Below, one piece after another: positions 33,953-43,285 of a DNA stretch of 44,879 nt. Source of the DNA: Porticoccus sp. W117. GTDB taxonomy: Bacteria > Pseudomonadota > Gammaproteobacteria > Pseudomonadales > Porticoccaceae. The DNA lies in assembly GCF_030341905.1 (NCBI RefSeq), contig NZ_JATAAF010000023.1:1-44879 (forward strand). Direction: 5' to 3'. How positions within the stretch are numbered: the stretch's first letter is position 1; each line of letters begins with the position of its first letter. The notes below the pieces were generated by a model, which had not been told where the DNA came from, did not search any database, and worked only from the letters and a program-made list of their open reading frames with translations. The translations under genes were made by a program, and so were the position numbers.

Positions 33953-34396
33953 ATGACCTTCCGGGTAAAGGCATTTCTGGCATTTTTGGCTGCTGTGGCA
34001 GTTACACAGATAGTTGCCAGTATTATTGCATCGCAATTTATACTGGCCGGGTTGGTTGATATGGGCGTGCCAGTGCCATTGGCGACACGGTTGCAAGTAA
34101 CGGCTACGGATATCTGGCGCAGTGCGCCACTTTATTGGCTTTTGATTGTTCCTTCGTTGTTACTGTCCATGCTGGTCTTTCGCAGTATTAAAAAGCACTT
34201 TAACGATAGTATTTGTACACTGTTGTTTGCCCTTTGTTGTGGCATTCTGCTGTGGCTAGTAAATACTTTGCTTAACAACCTGCTTGGGGTTTCCCTGATT
34301 GCCGGTTTTCGGGGTTGGGGTGTACTGGGTTTGATTGTTGCGGGAACTTTCGGTGGCTGGTGCTATCGGTTATTAGGGCCTGCTCACACTAATTGA
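33953..34396 (+). CDS. Membrane protein, unknown; C-terminus supplied by MITE copy B
   Basis: 147 residues; AAGGA before the ATG. About four TM helices (LAFLAAVAVTQIVASI, LYWLLIVPSLLLSMLVF, LLFALCCGILLWLVNTLL, VLGLIVAGTFGGWCY). The last residues (GPAHTN) and the stop are encoded by the terminal inverted repeat of the MITE at 34376, so the original C-terminus has probably been replaced. Family not recognised. Confidence 0.65.
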   Translation: MTFRVKAFLAFLAAVAVTQIVASIIASQFILAGLVDMGVPVPLATRLQVTATDIWRSAPLYWLLIVPSLLLSMLVFRSIKKHFNDSICTLLFALCCGILLWLVNTLLNNLLGVSLIAGFRGWGVLGLIVAGTFGGWCYRLLGPAHTN

Positions 34397-34641
34397 ATCG
34401 CCACTGTTGTGACTAAAAAAGCGCCAATCAAGGCGCGAGGAGTGTGGTTTGGTCATTCCAAATGATCGACGAGCAACACCGAGTGGCGCTTTTTTAGCCG
34501 CAACCCGAAGGGCTGGGGCCATTTTTCCGCCCAGCTGCGTTATCAGTCGCTTATGTAGAATGACTACACGGCACTCCTTCTGCCTTGCTGGGCAAAAAAA
34601 TGGCTCCCAGCAGTGATGATTCAATTAGTGTGAGCAGGCCC
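34376..34641 (-). mobile_element. MITE-like element, copy B
   Basis: 266 bp, opposite orientation to copy A with closely matching interior and the same terminal inverted repeats (GGGCCTGCTCACACT...). Left flank is TTA and right flank CAG, so no clean target duplication remains. It ends 24 bp before the PQQ dehydrogenase start. Confidence 0.85.
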
Positions 34642-34664
34642 CAGTTAAAAAAGAGGGTAAACAG

Positions 34665-35753
34665 ATGACTTTGTTGGTGAGGTTTGTACTTTGTCTGCTT
34701 TTTTCCAGTGCTGCCTGGGCACAGTATCAGGTGGAAACGGTCGCTGAAGAATTGAACTACCCCTGGTCCATCGCCTTCTTGCCCGGTGGCGATATGTTGG
34801 TCACGGAGCGGGGTGGTCAGTTGCGCATGATTCGCGATGGCAGGCTGCTGTCCCAGTCAATCAGCGGTGTACCCAAAGCCCATGTGCAGGGGCAGGGTGG
34901 CATGCTGGATGTACTGCTTGCGGAGGATTTTGAGCAAAGCGGGGTTGTATATCTCTCCTATGCTCACGGCGACAGGAAACGCAAAACCTTGCGCATTGCC
35001 AAAGGCAAACTGGTTGGCATGAAGCTCACGGATGTGGAAGTGATTTTTAGCGCTGAACCCTGGCGCGACAGGGCCATTCACTACGGTGGCCGTATGGTCT
35101 GGCTGCCCGATGGCACCTTGCTGGCAGCTAATGGCGACGGCGGTAATCACCGCGAGCAGGCGCAAAAGCTGGATAACCACTACGGCAAATCAATTCGCCT
35201 GAATCCCGACGGCTCTGTGCCCAAAGACAATCCGTATGTTGGCAAGCCCGACGTGCGCCCGGAGATATGGAGCTACGGTCATCGCAACCCCCAGGCCATT
35301 GTCTACGACGCGGATTCGGATTCCGTGTACATGCACGAACATGGCCCCAAAGGTGGGGATGAACTCAACCTGGTTAAGCCTGGCAAAAATTACGGTTGGC
35401 CGGCGATTACCTACGGTATTGATTACAACGGCTCAATCATTTCTCCCCACACGGAACTGCCCAATATGGAACAGCCGCTGGTTTACTGGGTGCCCTCCAT
35501 TGCGCCAGCGGGCATGACGCAATATAAAGGTTCGGCGTTTCCCCAGTGGCAAAACAATCTGTTTGTGGCAGCGCTGAAAGAACAATCTGTGCGCCGCTTG
35601 ACCCTGGATAAGGGTAAGGTGGTTGATCAGGAAATACTGTTTAAGGAGTTAGGCGCTCGCATTCGCGATGTACGCACCGGCCCGGATGGCTACCTCTATC
35701 TGCTAACAGACAGCTCGTCCGGCAAAGTGTTGAGGGTCAAACCGAAAAAATAA
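34665..35753 (+). CDS. PQQ-dependent aldose/sugar dehydrogenase (soluble GDH/YliI-like)
   Basis: 362 residues; signal peptide ending AAWAQ. Six-bladed beta-propeller family: NYPWSIAFLPGGDMLVTERGGQLRMI, the catalytic-His segment IHYGGRMVWLPDG, GDGGNHREQAQ, IWSYGHRNPQA, MHEHGPKGGDELN and NYGWPAITYGIDYNGS. These enzymes oxidise aldoses in the periplasm using PQQ and calcium. The start has GAGGG upstream. The stop overlaps the next gene's start (TAATG), tying it to the TonB receptor. Confidence 0.9.
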   Translation: MTLLVRFVLCLLFSSAAWAQYQVETVAEELNYPWSIAFLPGGDMLVTERGGQLRMIRDGRLLSQSISGVPKAHVQGQGGMLDVLLAEDFEQSGVVYLSYAHGDRKRKTLRIAKGKLVGMKLTDVEVIFSAEPWRDRAIHYGGRMVWLPDGTLLAANGDGGNHREQAQKLDNHYGKSIRLNPDGSVPKDNPYVGKPDVRPEIWSYGHRNPQAIVYDADSDSVYMHEHGPKGGDELNLVKPGKNYGWPAITYGIDYNGSIISPHTELPNMEQPLVYWVPSIAPAGMTQYKGSAFPQWQNNLFVAALKEQSVRRLTLDKGKVVDQEILFKELGARIRDVRTGPDGYLYLLTDSSSGKVLRVKPKK

Positions 35754-37810
35754 TGGCCAGCCTTTTCCGTTTATGTCTGGGGGCACTGCTTGTCAGCGGC
35801 TGCCCCGCGTTAACTGCTGCTGATGCAGTAAGCAAAAGCGATGTTATCGAAGAAATCAGGGTTTCTGGCAACCGCCTGCCTGTCAGTGCAGTGGGGCAGG
35901 CGAAAACGACGCTCGATGTCACTCATAACGCCTCTCTGCGGTTGGATGAACAGCTAAAGCAAGTTCCTGGCATAGGGTTGTTTCGCCGCGCCAACAGCCT
36001 GACGGCACATCCTACTACGCAAGGGCTTTCTGCCAGAGGCGTGGGCGCAAACGGTGCGGGCAGGGTGCTGGTCACTCTGGACGGTGTGCCTCTTAACAAT
36101 CCTTTTGGCGGTTGGGTCTATTGGTCGTCCCTCAATCAGCGGAACATCGCCCAGGTAGATATTTTCAAGGGTGGAAGTGCCAGTGCCTTTGGCCCTCAAG
36201 GGCTTGCCGGTACCGTCGCCCTGAGTTCAACGGTTCCGGTGGAAAACGGCGGTCATCTGGCGACTGAATACGGGGCGTTCGACAGCTATTCATTGTCTGC
36301 GGGTATTGATCGAGTTGGGCAAAACGGTTACCTGAGCTTGTCTGGCAGACATTTTGACAGTGATGGGCCCTTCTTGTTGTCCCCGGAGCAACGGGGGCCC
36401 ATTGATATTCGCGCCGCCAGTGACGTGCAAAGCGCCACTGCGCGAGGAGGGTTGCAGTTATCCGATGCCACCCGAGTTGCTGGGTCTGTGCGTTATTTCG
36501 ATGAACAGCGTGTGAATGGTTTGAGTACCGCCAATAACTCCACGGAAAGCCTGGAAGGCTCTTTTCGTGTATTGCATCAAACGCCAGATAAGCTCAATTG
36601 GGAGCTGCTGGGTTACTACCGCAGCACAGATTTCGCCAATGTGTTTGCCAGTGCACGGGATGGCAGAACCACTGAGCGCCCAGTTCTCGATCAATTTGAT
36701 GTGCCGGGTACCGGCGGTGGTCTGTTGGCCAGGGTTCAGCTCGATGGTTTTGAAGTGGGCATTGAGGGGCGCTACGGCCAAGGGGAAACCAATGAGCGCT
36801 TTCGCAACCTGGGGCAAGGCTTTACCCGCCAGCGAATCGCCGGTGGCGAACAGCGCATCGTCGGTGTATTTGCGGATTTTCACAGCGAAGGGGAGTGGGG
36901 CGCCTTTAGTATCTCTACCCGGCTGGATCGTTACCGCACGTTTAATGGTCAGCGCAGGGAATTGGATTTGGCTGATGGCGCTGTGTTGCGGCAAGACGGT
37001 ATTGCCAACCGCAGTGGCAGCGAGTTTTCTGGCCGGGCAGGTCTGCAATACCCGTTAACGGCTGCGGTGACGTTGAATGCCGCTGCTTATCGCAGCTGGC
37101 GTTTGCCCACCATTAACGAGTTCTATCGCCCGTTTCGGGTGGTCAACGACATTACCGAAGCCAACCCCAATTTACGGCCAGAGGCTCTTTACGGCGCCGA
37201 ACTTGGTGTTTCTGCCAGCTTTGGCAATGGGGTACGCGGCAAGGCTACTTACTACCGCAATCGCTTTGACGATGGTGTTGGCAATATCACCATCGGATTT
37301 GGCCCCGGCTTTTTTCCACTGGGGGGATTTGTGCCCACTGGTGGCGTACTGCGGCAGCGGGCCAATATTGATCGAATAGATATTGATGGCGTCGAGCTGG
37401 AAGGTGAATTCCAACTGAGCGATAGCAGTGAAGTGGTGGTGAGGTACTTGTATACCGACAGTCGTATTAGTCGTTTTGCCGCCAACCCCTTATTGATTGG
37501 TCTCCGTCCAGTGCAAACACCGCAGCACTCTGCTTTTGGTTCCGTTCGGCACAGTTTCCCCTGGGGTTGGCTGGCCTTACAGGGGCGCTACAGCGGCAGT
37601 CAGTTTGATGACGACCTGAACCAGCGCAAACTGTCGGGTGTGTTCACCACCAATGTGGCGGCGGGATATGAGCTAGCCGACAAGCTAACTCTGTCGTTGG
37701 CGGTGGAAAACCTGTTTGACCGCGAAGTGGTTTCCGCCGTCAGTAGCACAGGTTTGCAAACCCTTGCGCAGCAGCGCTTTTGGCGGGTTGGTCTGGAATT
37801 GCAGTTCTGA
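35753..37810 (+). CDS. TonB-dependent receptor coupled to the PQQ dehydrogenase
   Basis: 685 residues. Signal peptide (about 1-23), TonB-box-like IEEIRVSG, plug domain (LDEQLKQVPGIGLFRRANSL, LSARGVGANGAGRVLVTLDGVPLNNPFGGWVYW, FKGGSASAFGPQGLAG), then a barrel ending in LELQF. No STN domain. Translational coupling to a PQQ enzyme makes PQQ (or its sugar substrate) the best guess at the imported molecule; TonB-dependent PQQ receptors are known in bacteria that cannot make PQQ. No pqq biosynthesis genes are seen here. Substrate is inference. Confidence 0.88.
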   Translation: MASLFRLCLGALLVSGCPALTAADAVSKSDVIEEIRVSGNRLPVSAVGQAKTTLDVTHNASLRLDEQLKQVPGIGLFRRANSLTAHPTTQGLSARGVGANGAGRVLVTLDGVPLNNPFGGWVYWSSLNQRNIAQVDIFKGGSASAFGPQGLAGTVALSSTVPVENGGHLATEYGAFDSYSLSAGIDRVGQNGYLSLSGRHFDSDGPFLLSPEQRGPIDIRAASDVQSATARGGLQLSDATRVAGSVRYFDEQRVNGLSTANNSTESLEGSFRVLHQTPDKLNWELLGYYRSTDFANVFASARDGRTTERPVLDQFDVPGTGGGLLARVQLDGFEVGIEGRYGQGETNERFRNLGQGFTRQRIAGGEQRIVGVFADFHSEGEWGAFSISTRLDRYRTFNGQRRELDLADGAVLRQDGIANRSGSEFSGRAGLQYPLTAAVTLNAAAYRSWRLPTINEFYRPFRVVNDITEANPNLRPEALYGAELGVSASFGNGVRGKATYYRNRFDDGVGNITIGFGPGFFPLGGFVPTGGVLRQRANIDRIDIDGVELEGEFQLSDSSEVVVRYLYTDSRISRFAANPLLIGLRPVQTPQHSAFGSVRHSFPWGWLALQGRYSGSQFDDDLNQRKLSGVFTTNVAAGYELADKLTLSLAVENLFDREVVSAVSSTGLQTLAQQRFWRVGLELQF

Positions 37811-37812
37811 GC

Positions 37813-38352
37813 CTACCGCAGCAACGACAGGAATTCGGAGCGGGTCATCTGATTGTCCCGGAAAATTCCCAGCATTGTCGAGGTTTTCATCAGGGAGTTC
37901 TGCTTCTCTACGCCGCGCATCATCATGCACATGTGTTGTGCTTCGATAATAACCCCCACGCCCAGGGCGCCAGTGACTTCTTCGATGGTCTTGGCAATCT
38001 GGGTGGCGAGGTTCTCCTGAATCTGCAGACGACGAGAAAACATGTCCACAATGCGGGCTACTTTGGACAGGCCCAGCACTTTGCCGTCGGGAATGTAAGC
38101 CACGTGGCACTTGCCGATAAAGGGCAGCAGGTGGTGCTCGCATAAGGAGTACAGCTCGATATCCTTAACGATCACCATCTCACGGCTTTCACAGGGGAAA
38201 AGCGCGTCGTTGACCACTTCCTCCAGGCTTTGCTCGTAACCGTGGGTGAGGAATTCAAACGCCTTGGCGGCCCGCTTGGGAGTATCCTGCAAGCCGGGGC
38301 GGCTCAGGTCTTCACCAATGCTTTCGATAATCTTGGCAAATGCGTCTTTCAT
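37813..38352 (-). CDS. folE: GTP cyclohydrolase I
   Basis: 179 residues. Zinc and catalytic residues are visible in [21 protein letters not shown] and [11 protein letters not shown], plus the C-terminal [13 protein letters not shown] with the third zinc Cys. It converts GTP to 7,8-dihydroneopterin triphosphate, first step of folate synthesis. Convergent with the TonB receptor upstream (2-bp gap), so the two transcripts run into each other. Confidence 0.96.
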   Translation of the reverse strand: MKDAFAKIIESIGEDLSRPGLQDTPKRAAKAFEFLTHGYEQSLEEVVNDALFPCESREMVIVKDIELYSLCEHHLLPFIGKCHVAYIPDGKVLGLSKVARIVDMFSRRLQIQENLATQIAKTIEEVTGALGVGVIIEAQHMCMMMRGVEKQNSLMKTSTMLGIFRDNQMTRSEFLSLLR

Positions 38353-38421
38353 GGCAATGTCGAGATGGTTAAACGGGGCGGCTAAGGTACGTGAAAGCGC
38401 AATTGAGGTAAAGGGGCACTT

Positions 38422-38545
38422 CTAAAAATAGTGATAGTTTCGTGAGAGCAAGGCGGCAGCGCACGCAGACCCGGAGTGTATAAGACATACATGAGGACTC
38501 GAGTACGCTGCCAACGCTGCTATCGCGGAAATAGCGCATTTTTAG
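38422..38545. repeat. 124-bp interspersed element with imperfect terminal inverted repeats
   Basis: The left arm beginning CTAAAAATAGTG and the right arm ending GCGCATTTTTAG are inverted over about 40 bp, and the arms continue with GGCAGCG/CGCTGCC. The centre reads CGGAGTGTATAAGACATACATGAG. It sits between folE and prmB. No second copy is seen here, so calling it an interspersed repeat is partly from memory of similar sequences. Confidence 0.45.
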
Positions 38546-38617
38546 GATTGTCCCTAAAGCATTTTTACTGTCATATAGGTAGAATGGCGCCTTTGCAAAA
38601 AGCCCCTGGAACCACCG

Positions 38618-39526
38618 TTGGACGATCACTCACACATCGCTGAGCAACTGCACACCGTGCGGGATTTTATCCGCTGGGGAGCGAGCCGCTTTGGCGAAGA
38701 GGCGCTGTTTTTTGGGCACGGCACAGACAATGCCTGGGACGAATCCGTTGCGCTGGTGCTCCACGGACTGTATCTGCCCAACGATAGTGGTCCTCAGGTA
38801 TTGGATGCGCGCCTGACAAGTGCTGAAAAGCAGCGAGTATTGGCGCTGTTGGAGCGCCGTATTAGCAAGCGTATTCCGGCGCCTTACATTACCGGCTCGG
38901 CCTGGTTTTGCGGCCTGGAGTTTATGGTGGATGAGCGGGTGCTGATACCGCGCTCTCCGATTGCTGAATTGATCGAAGCGCAGTTCGTCCCCTGGCTGCA
39001 AAAGTCGCCAGAGCGAATTCTGGATTTGTGTTGTGGTAGCGGCTGTATCGGTATCGCCTGCGCTTATGCTTTTGAATATGCGCAGGTGGATGTCAGTGAT
39101 ATTTCCGCCGATGCTCTGGATGTGGCCCAGCAGAATATCCACCTGCATCATATGGACGGGCAGGTAAGGGCGCTGCAGTCGGATTTGTTTCAGGGCTTGG
39201 CGGATGAGCGCTACGACCTGATCGTTTGTAATCCGCCCTATGTGGATGAAGTGGATTTTGGCAGTATGCCCAGCGAGTTTCACCACGAGCCCTCGCTGGC
39301 GCTGGCCTCTGGTGAAGATGGCCTGGATTTTACTCGCCGCCTGTTAGCGCAGGCCGCTGATCATTTAAACGATGGTGGTCACCTGGTGTTGGAAGTGGGT
39401 AACTCCTGGCCAGCGTTGGAGGCCGCCTATCCGCAGCTGGGTTTTGAATGGGTCGAGTTCGAGCGCGGTGGCCATGGGGTTTGTGTACTCAACCGAGAGC
39501 AACTAACAATTATTGGGAATAACTAA
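38618..39526 (+). CDS. prmB: 50S ribosomal protein L3 N5-glutamine methyltransferase
   Basis: 302 residues from TTG 38618; the start codon is weak and the ribosome site unclear (GGA). Class I SAM methyltransferase: [15 protein letters not shown] for SAM binding, and the NPPY motif (VCNPPYVDE) that binds the target Gln. N-terminal helical domain with [14 protein letters not shown], the PrmB variant of PrmC's motif. It methylates ribosomal protein uL3. Its stop overlaps the aroC start (TAATG), as in related genomes. Confidence 0.94.
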   Translation: MDDHSHIAEQLHTVRDFIRWGASRFGEEALFFGHGTDNAWDESVALVLHGLYLPNDSGPQVLDARLTSAEKQRVLALLERRISKRIPAPYITGSAWFCGLEFMVDERVLIPRSPIAELIEAQFVPWLQKSPERILDLCCGSGCIGIACAYAFEYAQVDVSDISADALDVAQQNIHLHHMDGQVRALQSDLFQGLADERYDLIVCNPPYVDEVDFGSMPSEFHHEPSLALASGEDGLDFTRRLLAQAADHLNDGGHLVLEVGNSWPALEAAYPQLGFEWVEFERGGHGVCVLNREQLTIIGNN

Positions 39527-40623
39527 TGTCCGGAAATACCTACGGCAAATTATTTACCGTCACCACCTTTGGCGAAAGCCACGGCCCGGCACTGGGCTGT
39601 ATTGTAGATGGTTGCCCTCCGGGGCTTGAACTCAGCGAAGCGGATATTCAAGGGGAATTGGAGCGCCGCAAACCGGGGCAGTCTCGTTATACCACCCAGC
39701 GTCGGGAAACCGACCAGGTAAAAATACTTTCCGGCGTATTTGAAGGGGTAACCACGGGAACGCCAATCGGTTTGCTGATTGAGAATATGGACCAGCGTTC
39801 CAAGGACTACAGCAAAATCAAAGACCAGTTTCGCCCGGCCCACGCGGATTACACGTACCACCACAAATACGGTCATCGTGACTATCGCGGCGGTGGCCGA
39901 TCTTCCGCACGGGAAACTGCCATGCGCGTGGCTGCCGGCGCCATTGCTCGCAAATATTTGCAACAAGAGTGTGGCATTAACATTCGCGGTTACCTGTCGC
40001 AGCTGGGCCCCATTGAGATTGATACGGTCGATTTGGCAGAAGTGGATAACAACCCGTTCTTCTGTGCCGACGCCAATAAGGTCTCGGAGCTGGAAGACTA
40101 CATGCAACAGCTGATCAAAGAGGGTAATTCTGTGGGTGCTCGTATTGGCGTGGTAGCGACCAACGTGCCCGTGGGGTTAGGGGAGCCTGTGTTCGATCGT
40201 CTGGATGCAGATATCGCCCACGCCATGATGAGCATTAACGCTGCCAAAGGCGTGGAGATTGGCGCCGGGTTTGCGTCGGTGGCGCAAAAGGGCACCGAGC
40301 ATCGGGATGAAATAACCCCAGAGGGATTTCTGTCCAACCACGCTGGCGGCATTCTCGGCGGTATCTCCTCTGGTCAGGATATAAACGTGCAGGTGGCCTT
40401 TAAGCCCACTTCCAGTTTGCGTATTCCTGGCCGCAGTGTGGACGTCAATGGCAACCCCATTGAAGTGGTGACCACTGGCCGCCACGACCCTTGCGTGGGT
40501 ATTCGCGCAGCCCCCATTTGTGAGGCCATGTTGGCGCTGGTATTGATGGATCAACTGCTGCGCCATCGTGCTCAGAACACAGGTGTTAACGTCAATACAG
40601 CACCGATTCCAGCCAAGCCGTAG
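39526..40623 (+). CDS. aroC: Chorismate synthase
   Basis: 365 residues. Signature motifs: [18 protein letters not shown] at the N-terminus, [40 protein letters not shown], and [17 protein letters not shown] near the C-terminus. It converts EPSP to chorismate using reduced FMN, the last shared step of aromatic amino-acid synthesis. Coupled to prmB. Confidence 0.97.
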   Translation: MSGNTYGKLFTVTTFGESHGPALGCIVDGCPPGLELSEADIQGELERRKPGQSRYTTQRRETDQVKILSGVFEGVTTGTPIGLLIENMDQRSKDYSKIKDQFRPAHADYTYHHKYGHRDYRGGGRSSARETAMRVAAGAIARKYLQQECGINIRGYLSQLGPIEIDTVDLAEVDNNPFFCADANKVSELEDYMQQLIKEGNSVGARIGVVATNVPVGLGEPVFDRLDADIAHAMMSINAAKGVEIGAGFASVAQKGTEHRDEITPEGFLSNHAGGILGGISSGQDINVQVAFKPTSSLRIPGRSVDVNGNPIEVVTTGRHDPCVGIRAAPICEAMLALVLMDQLLRHRAQNTGVNVNTAPIPAKP

Positions 40624-40631
40624 GCTCATAC

Positions 40632-41795
40632 ATGCAGGATGCTCAACTGCGAAAGCCGCCGGTTCCTTACTGGCGGCTTTCTTCGTTTTACTTTTTCTAT
40701 TTCGCCATTCTGGGCGTATTGGCACCGTACTGGCCGCTCTATTTCCAGTGGTTGGGCTTTGGCCCTGAACAAATCGGCTGGTTGCTGGGCACGGTAACCG
40801 CCTGCAAAGTGGTGGCGCCTAATCTGTGGGCCTGGTTGGCGGATCGTTCCGGCAAACGCTTGTTGGTGATGCGCCTGGGGTGCCTGCTGGCCTCGTTGTT
40901 TTTTGCCGGCCATTTTCTGGAGCTGGGCTTTTTCCCATTAATGGCCATCCTGTTTGCCTACAGCTTTTTCTGGAACGCCATTTTGCCGCAACAGGAAGCG
41001 ATCACCCTGAGTTTTCTCGGTGGTCAGCCGGAGCGCTACAGCCTGATTAGATTGTGGGGTTCTGTGGGCTTTATCGTTCTGGTGTTGCTTGCCGGAGCGT
41101 TGCTGGGCGACGAAAATATTGTTTACCTGCCTGCCATCACCATGGCGTTACTGCTACTGACAATGGCGAGCAGCCTGGTCATTCCGTCAAGCGAAAAACC
41201 CCGAACAAAAACAGTCAGCAAAGGGTTTTGGCCGCTGGTGCTTAAGAAATCCCCGGTGGCGTTTCTGCTGGGTGGTTTGCTGATGCAGCTGGGACACGGT
41301 GCTTACTATGGGTTTTTCAGTATTCACCTACAGGGGCTTAACTACAGCGAATTTACCATTGGTTGGCTGTGGGCATTGGGGGTTATTGCCGAGGTTTTGC
41401 TGTTTTTGTTGATGCACAGGCTGTTACCCCGCTTTGGCGTCAAGGGGTTGTTGTTGGTCAGCCTGTTACTGGCTGCCATCCGCTGGCTGTTGATCGGCCA
41501 TCTGGCGGATCAAATGGCCTGGTTGTTACTGTCTCAGGTACTTCATGCCTTTACCTTTGGTGTCTTTCATGCCGCCGCCGTAGAGGGCGTTCGCCGCCTG
41601 TTTGGCAGTGAACACCAAAGTAAAGCGCAAGCGTTGTACACCGCCGTCAGTTTTGGAATGGGAGGTGCGGTGGGTTCCATTGTGGCGGGGCAGGTGTGGC
41701 ACCTGGGGGCAGAATTTACTTTTAATCTGGCCGCGCTGGTATCCCTGCTTGGGCTGGTAGTCATTGCTTGTTGGTATCGTGAGACGCGAGGTTGA
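40632..41795 (+). CDS. MFS transporter (MFS_1-like/HcaT type)
   Basis: 387 residues, 12 predicted TM helices, with the loop 2-3 sequence WLADRSGKRLLV matching the major-facilitator signature. N-terminus YWRLSSFYFFYFAILGVLAPYWPLYFQWLGF is typical of the MFS_1-like/LacY-related group that includes the phenylpropionate permease HcaT. Substrate cannot be told. 8 bp after aroC, likely the same operon. Confidence 0.88.
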   Translation: MQDAQLRKPPVPYWRLSSFYFFYFAILGVLAPYWPLYFQWLGFGPEQIGWLLGTVTACKVVAPNLWAWLADRSGKRLLVMRLGCLLASLFFAGHFLELGFFPLMAILFAYSFFWNAILPQQEAITLSFLGGQPERYSLIRLWGSVGFIVLVLLAGALLGDENIVYLPAITMALLLLTMASSLVIPSSEKPRTKTVSKGFWPLVLKKSPVAFLLGGLLMQLGHGAYYGFFSIHLQGLNYSEFTIGWLWALGVIAEVLLFLLMHRLLPRFGVKGLLLVSLLLAAIRWLLIGHLADQMAWLLLSQVLHAFTFGVFHAAAVEGVRRLFGSEHQSKAQALYTAVSFGMGGAVGSIVAGQVWHLGAEFTFNLAALVSLLGLVVIACWYRETRG

Positions 41796-41844
41796 AATTT
41801 AATCTGTATTTATATACAGTATTTGCGATTTTTGAGTAATTGAT

Positions 41845-42747
41845 ATGGCAGATAAAAATGACGACAAGCTGGTTATAGCCCTGTCAACGCGGGTACTTTT
41901 CGACCTGTCCGACAGCCATCATGTGTATGAAGCCGAAGGGCTGAAAGCCTATTCTAGCTACCAAATCGATCACGAAGACGACATCCTGCAACCGGGGGAG
42001 GCATTTCCCCTGGTTAAAAAATTACTGCGCATCAATGAAAAACTCGGTGGTGAGCCACGGGTAGAAATTATCCTGTTGTCACGCAACTCTGCAGACACCG
42101 GACTGCGTATTTTTAACTCTATAGAACACCATGGGCTTAACATCAGCCGCGCCGCTTTCTGCGGAGGCGAAAGCCCTTACCGTTACGTCTCGGCATTCGG
42201 TTGCCACCTGTTTCTCTCCACACACGGCGACGATGTTCGCAACGCCTTAAAAAATGGTGTAGCGGCAGCTACCTTGCTGTCTGCCAACAGCGCCAATGAC
42301 AACGATGACGAACTGCGTTTTGCCTTTGATGGTGATGCGGTAATTTTCTCCGACGAAGCGGAAAAAATTTACAAACAGCAAGGACTGCCGGCATTTACAG
42401 ACAGCGAGCGAGCGCTGGCAAAAACCCCACTGACTGGCGGCCCCTTCAAGAACTTTCTGCAAGCGTTACAAAAACTGCAAAGCGAATTCAGCGGCGACGA
42501 CAGCCCCATTCGCACCGCACTTGTAACAGCCCGCTCCGCTCCGGCCCACGAAAGAGTAGTGCGCACCTTGCGCCACTGGAACATCCGCCTGGACGAATCC
42601 CTGTTTCTCGGTGGTATGGACAAAGGTGCTTTTCTGAAGGCCTACGGCGCCGACGTGTTTTTTGATGATCAGCAGAAGCATTGCGACTCTGCCAGTGAGT
42701 ATGTGGCTACGGGGCATGTGCCGCATGGGGTGGCTAATGAAGAATAA
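41845..42747 (+). CDS. Cytosolic 5'-nucleotidase (NT5C1-like)
   Basis: 300 residues. Matches the 5'-nucleotidase family related to eukaryotic cN-I: VIALSTRVLFDLSDSHHVYE, with a variant DLSDS rather than DxDxT loop; LLSRNSADTGLRIFNSIEHHGLNISRAAFCGG; AFDGDAVIFSDEAEKIY, the second acidic motif; and VFFDDQQKHC. It probably dephosphorylates nucleoside 5'-monophosphates. No signal peptide. Confidence 0.85.
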   Translation: MADKNDDKLVIALSTRVLFDLSDSHHVYEAEGLKAYSSYQIDHEDDILQPGEAFPLVKKLLRINEKLGGEPRVEIILLSRNSADTGLRIFNSIEHHGLNISRAAFCGGESPYRYVSAFGCHLFLSTHGDDVRNALKNGVAAATLLSANSANDNDDELRFAFDGDAVIFSDEAEKIYKQQGLPAFTDSERALAKTPLTGGPFKNFLQALQKLQSEFSGDDSPIRTALVTARSAPAHERVVRTLRHWNIRLDESLFLGGMDKGAFLKAYGADVFFDDQQKHCDSASEYVATGHVPHGVANEE

Positions 42748-43285
42748 AATCTTGTGTTAGCGATATATTTTCTTTTTATAAGTATTCATACAATCGGTTG
42801 AGTAACTATGTTCAGCTTTGATTAGCCAGCAGCTAGTGTGAGTCAAAGTCATACCTTCATTTTTTCTCCACTTTTACATTTGGCAAAGTGGTTCTCCGTC
42901 TCCTACATTTTTAAATATCGTCTCACGGATCAAACGGATACCGAGGCGTATGGATGCGGGGTTCGACCAGTTACTGAGGTTTAACCCACCAAAGATCAAA
43001 AAGAATTGGGGGTAGTAGGGATGTCAGGTCACACTGAATTTGTCTTTTGTGCCTTGTTTAAAGGTACTAGCCACTTAACCAACACCGACACCACCGCGCG
43101 CTAAGCCGCCAGTACATCATGGATGGTGGCCGCGTTGTTGTGTGTTTCGCACCGTACCCTCAGTGGGCGCGGGCTGACTTTTTGATTTCTGTTTCTCGCA
43201 CCACACCGATTAATTCCAATTTGATGACCGCCCGCTCAGTTACTTCTGTGCGGGCGGTTTGCTAATGACCACGGGGAAGGTTGTT
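42748..43285. other. Non-coding stretch upstream of the repeat protein
   Basis: About 540 bp with no convincing gene. One strong hairpin is described separately. An ATTAATTCC segment and several GC-rich stretches give no recognisable promoter. Confidence 0.4.
43227..43258 (+). terminator. Hairpin before the FnIII-repeat gene
   Basis: ACCGCCCGC pairs perfectly with GCGGGCGGT around a 14-nt loop, followed by TT only. It lies 27 bp before the next ATG, so it may be an attenuator or leader structure of that gene rather than an end-of-gene terminator. Confidence 0.5.
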
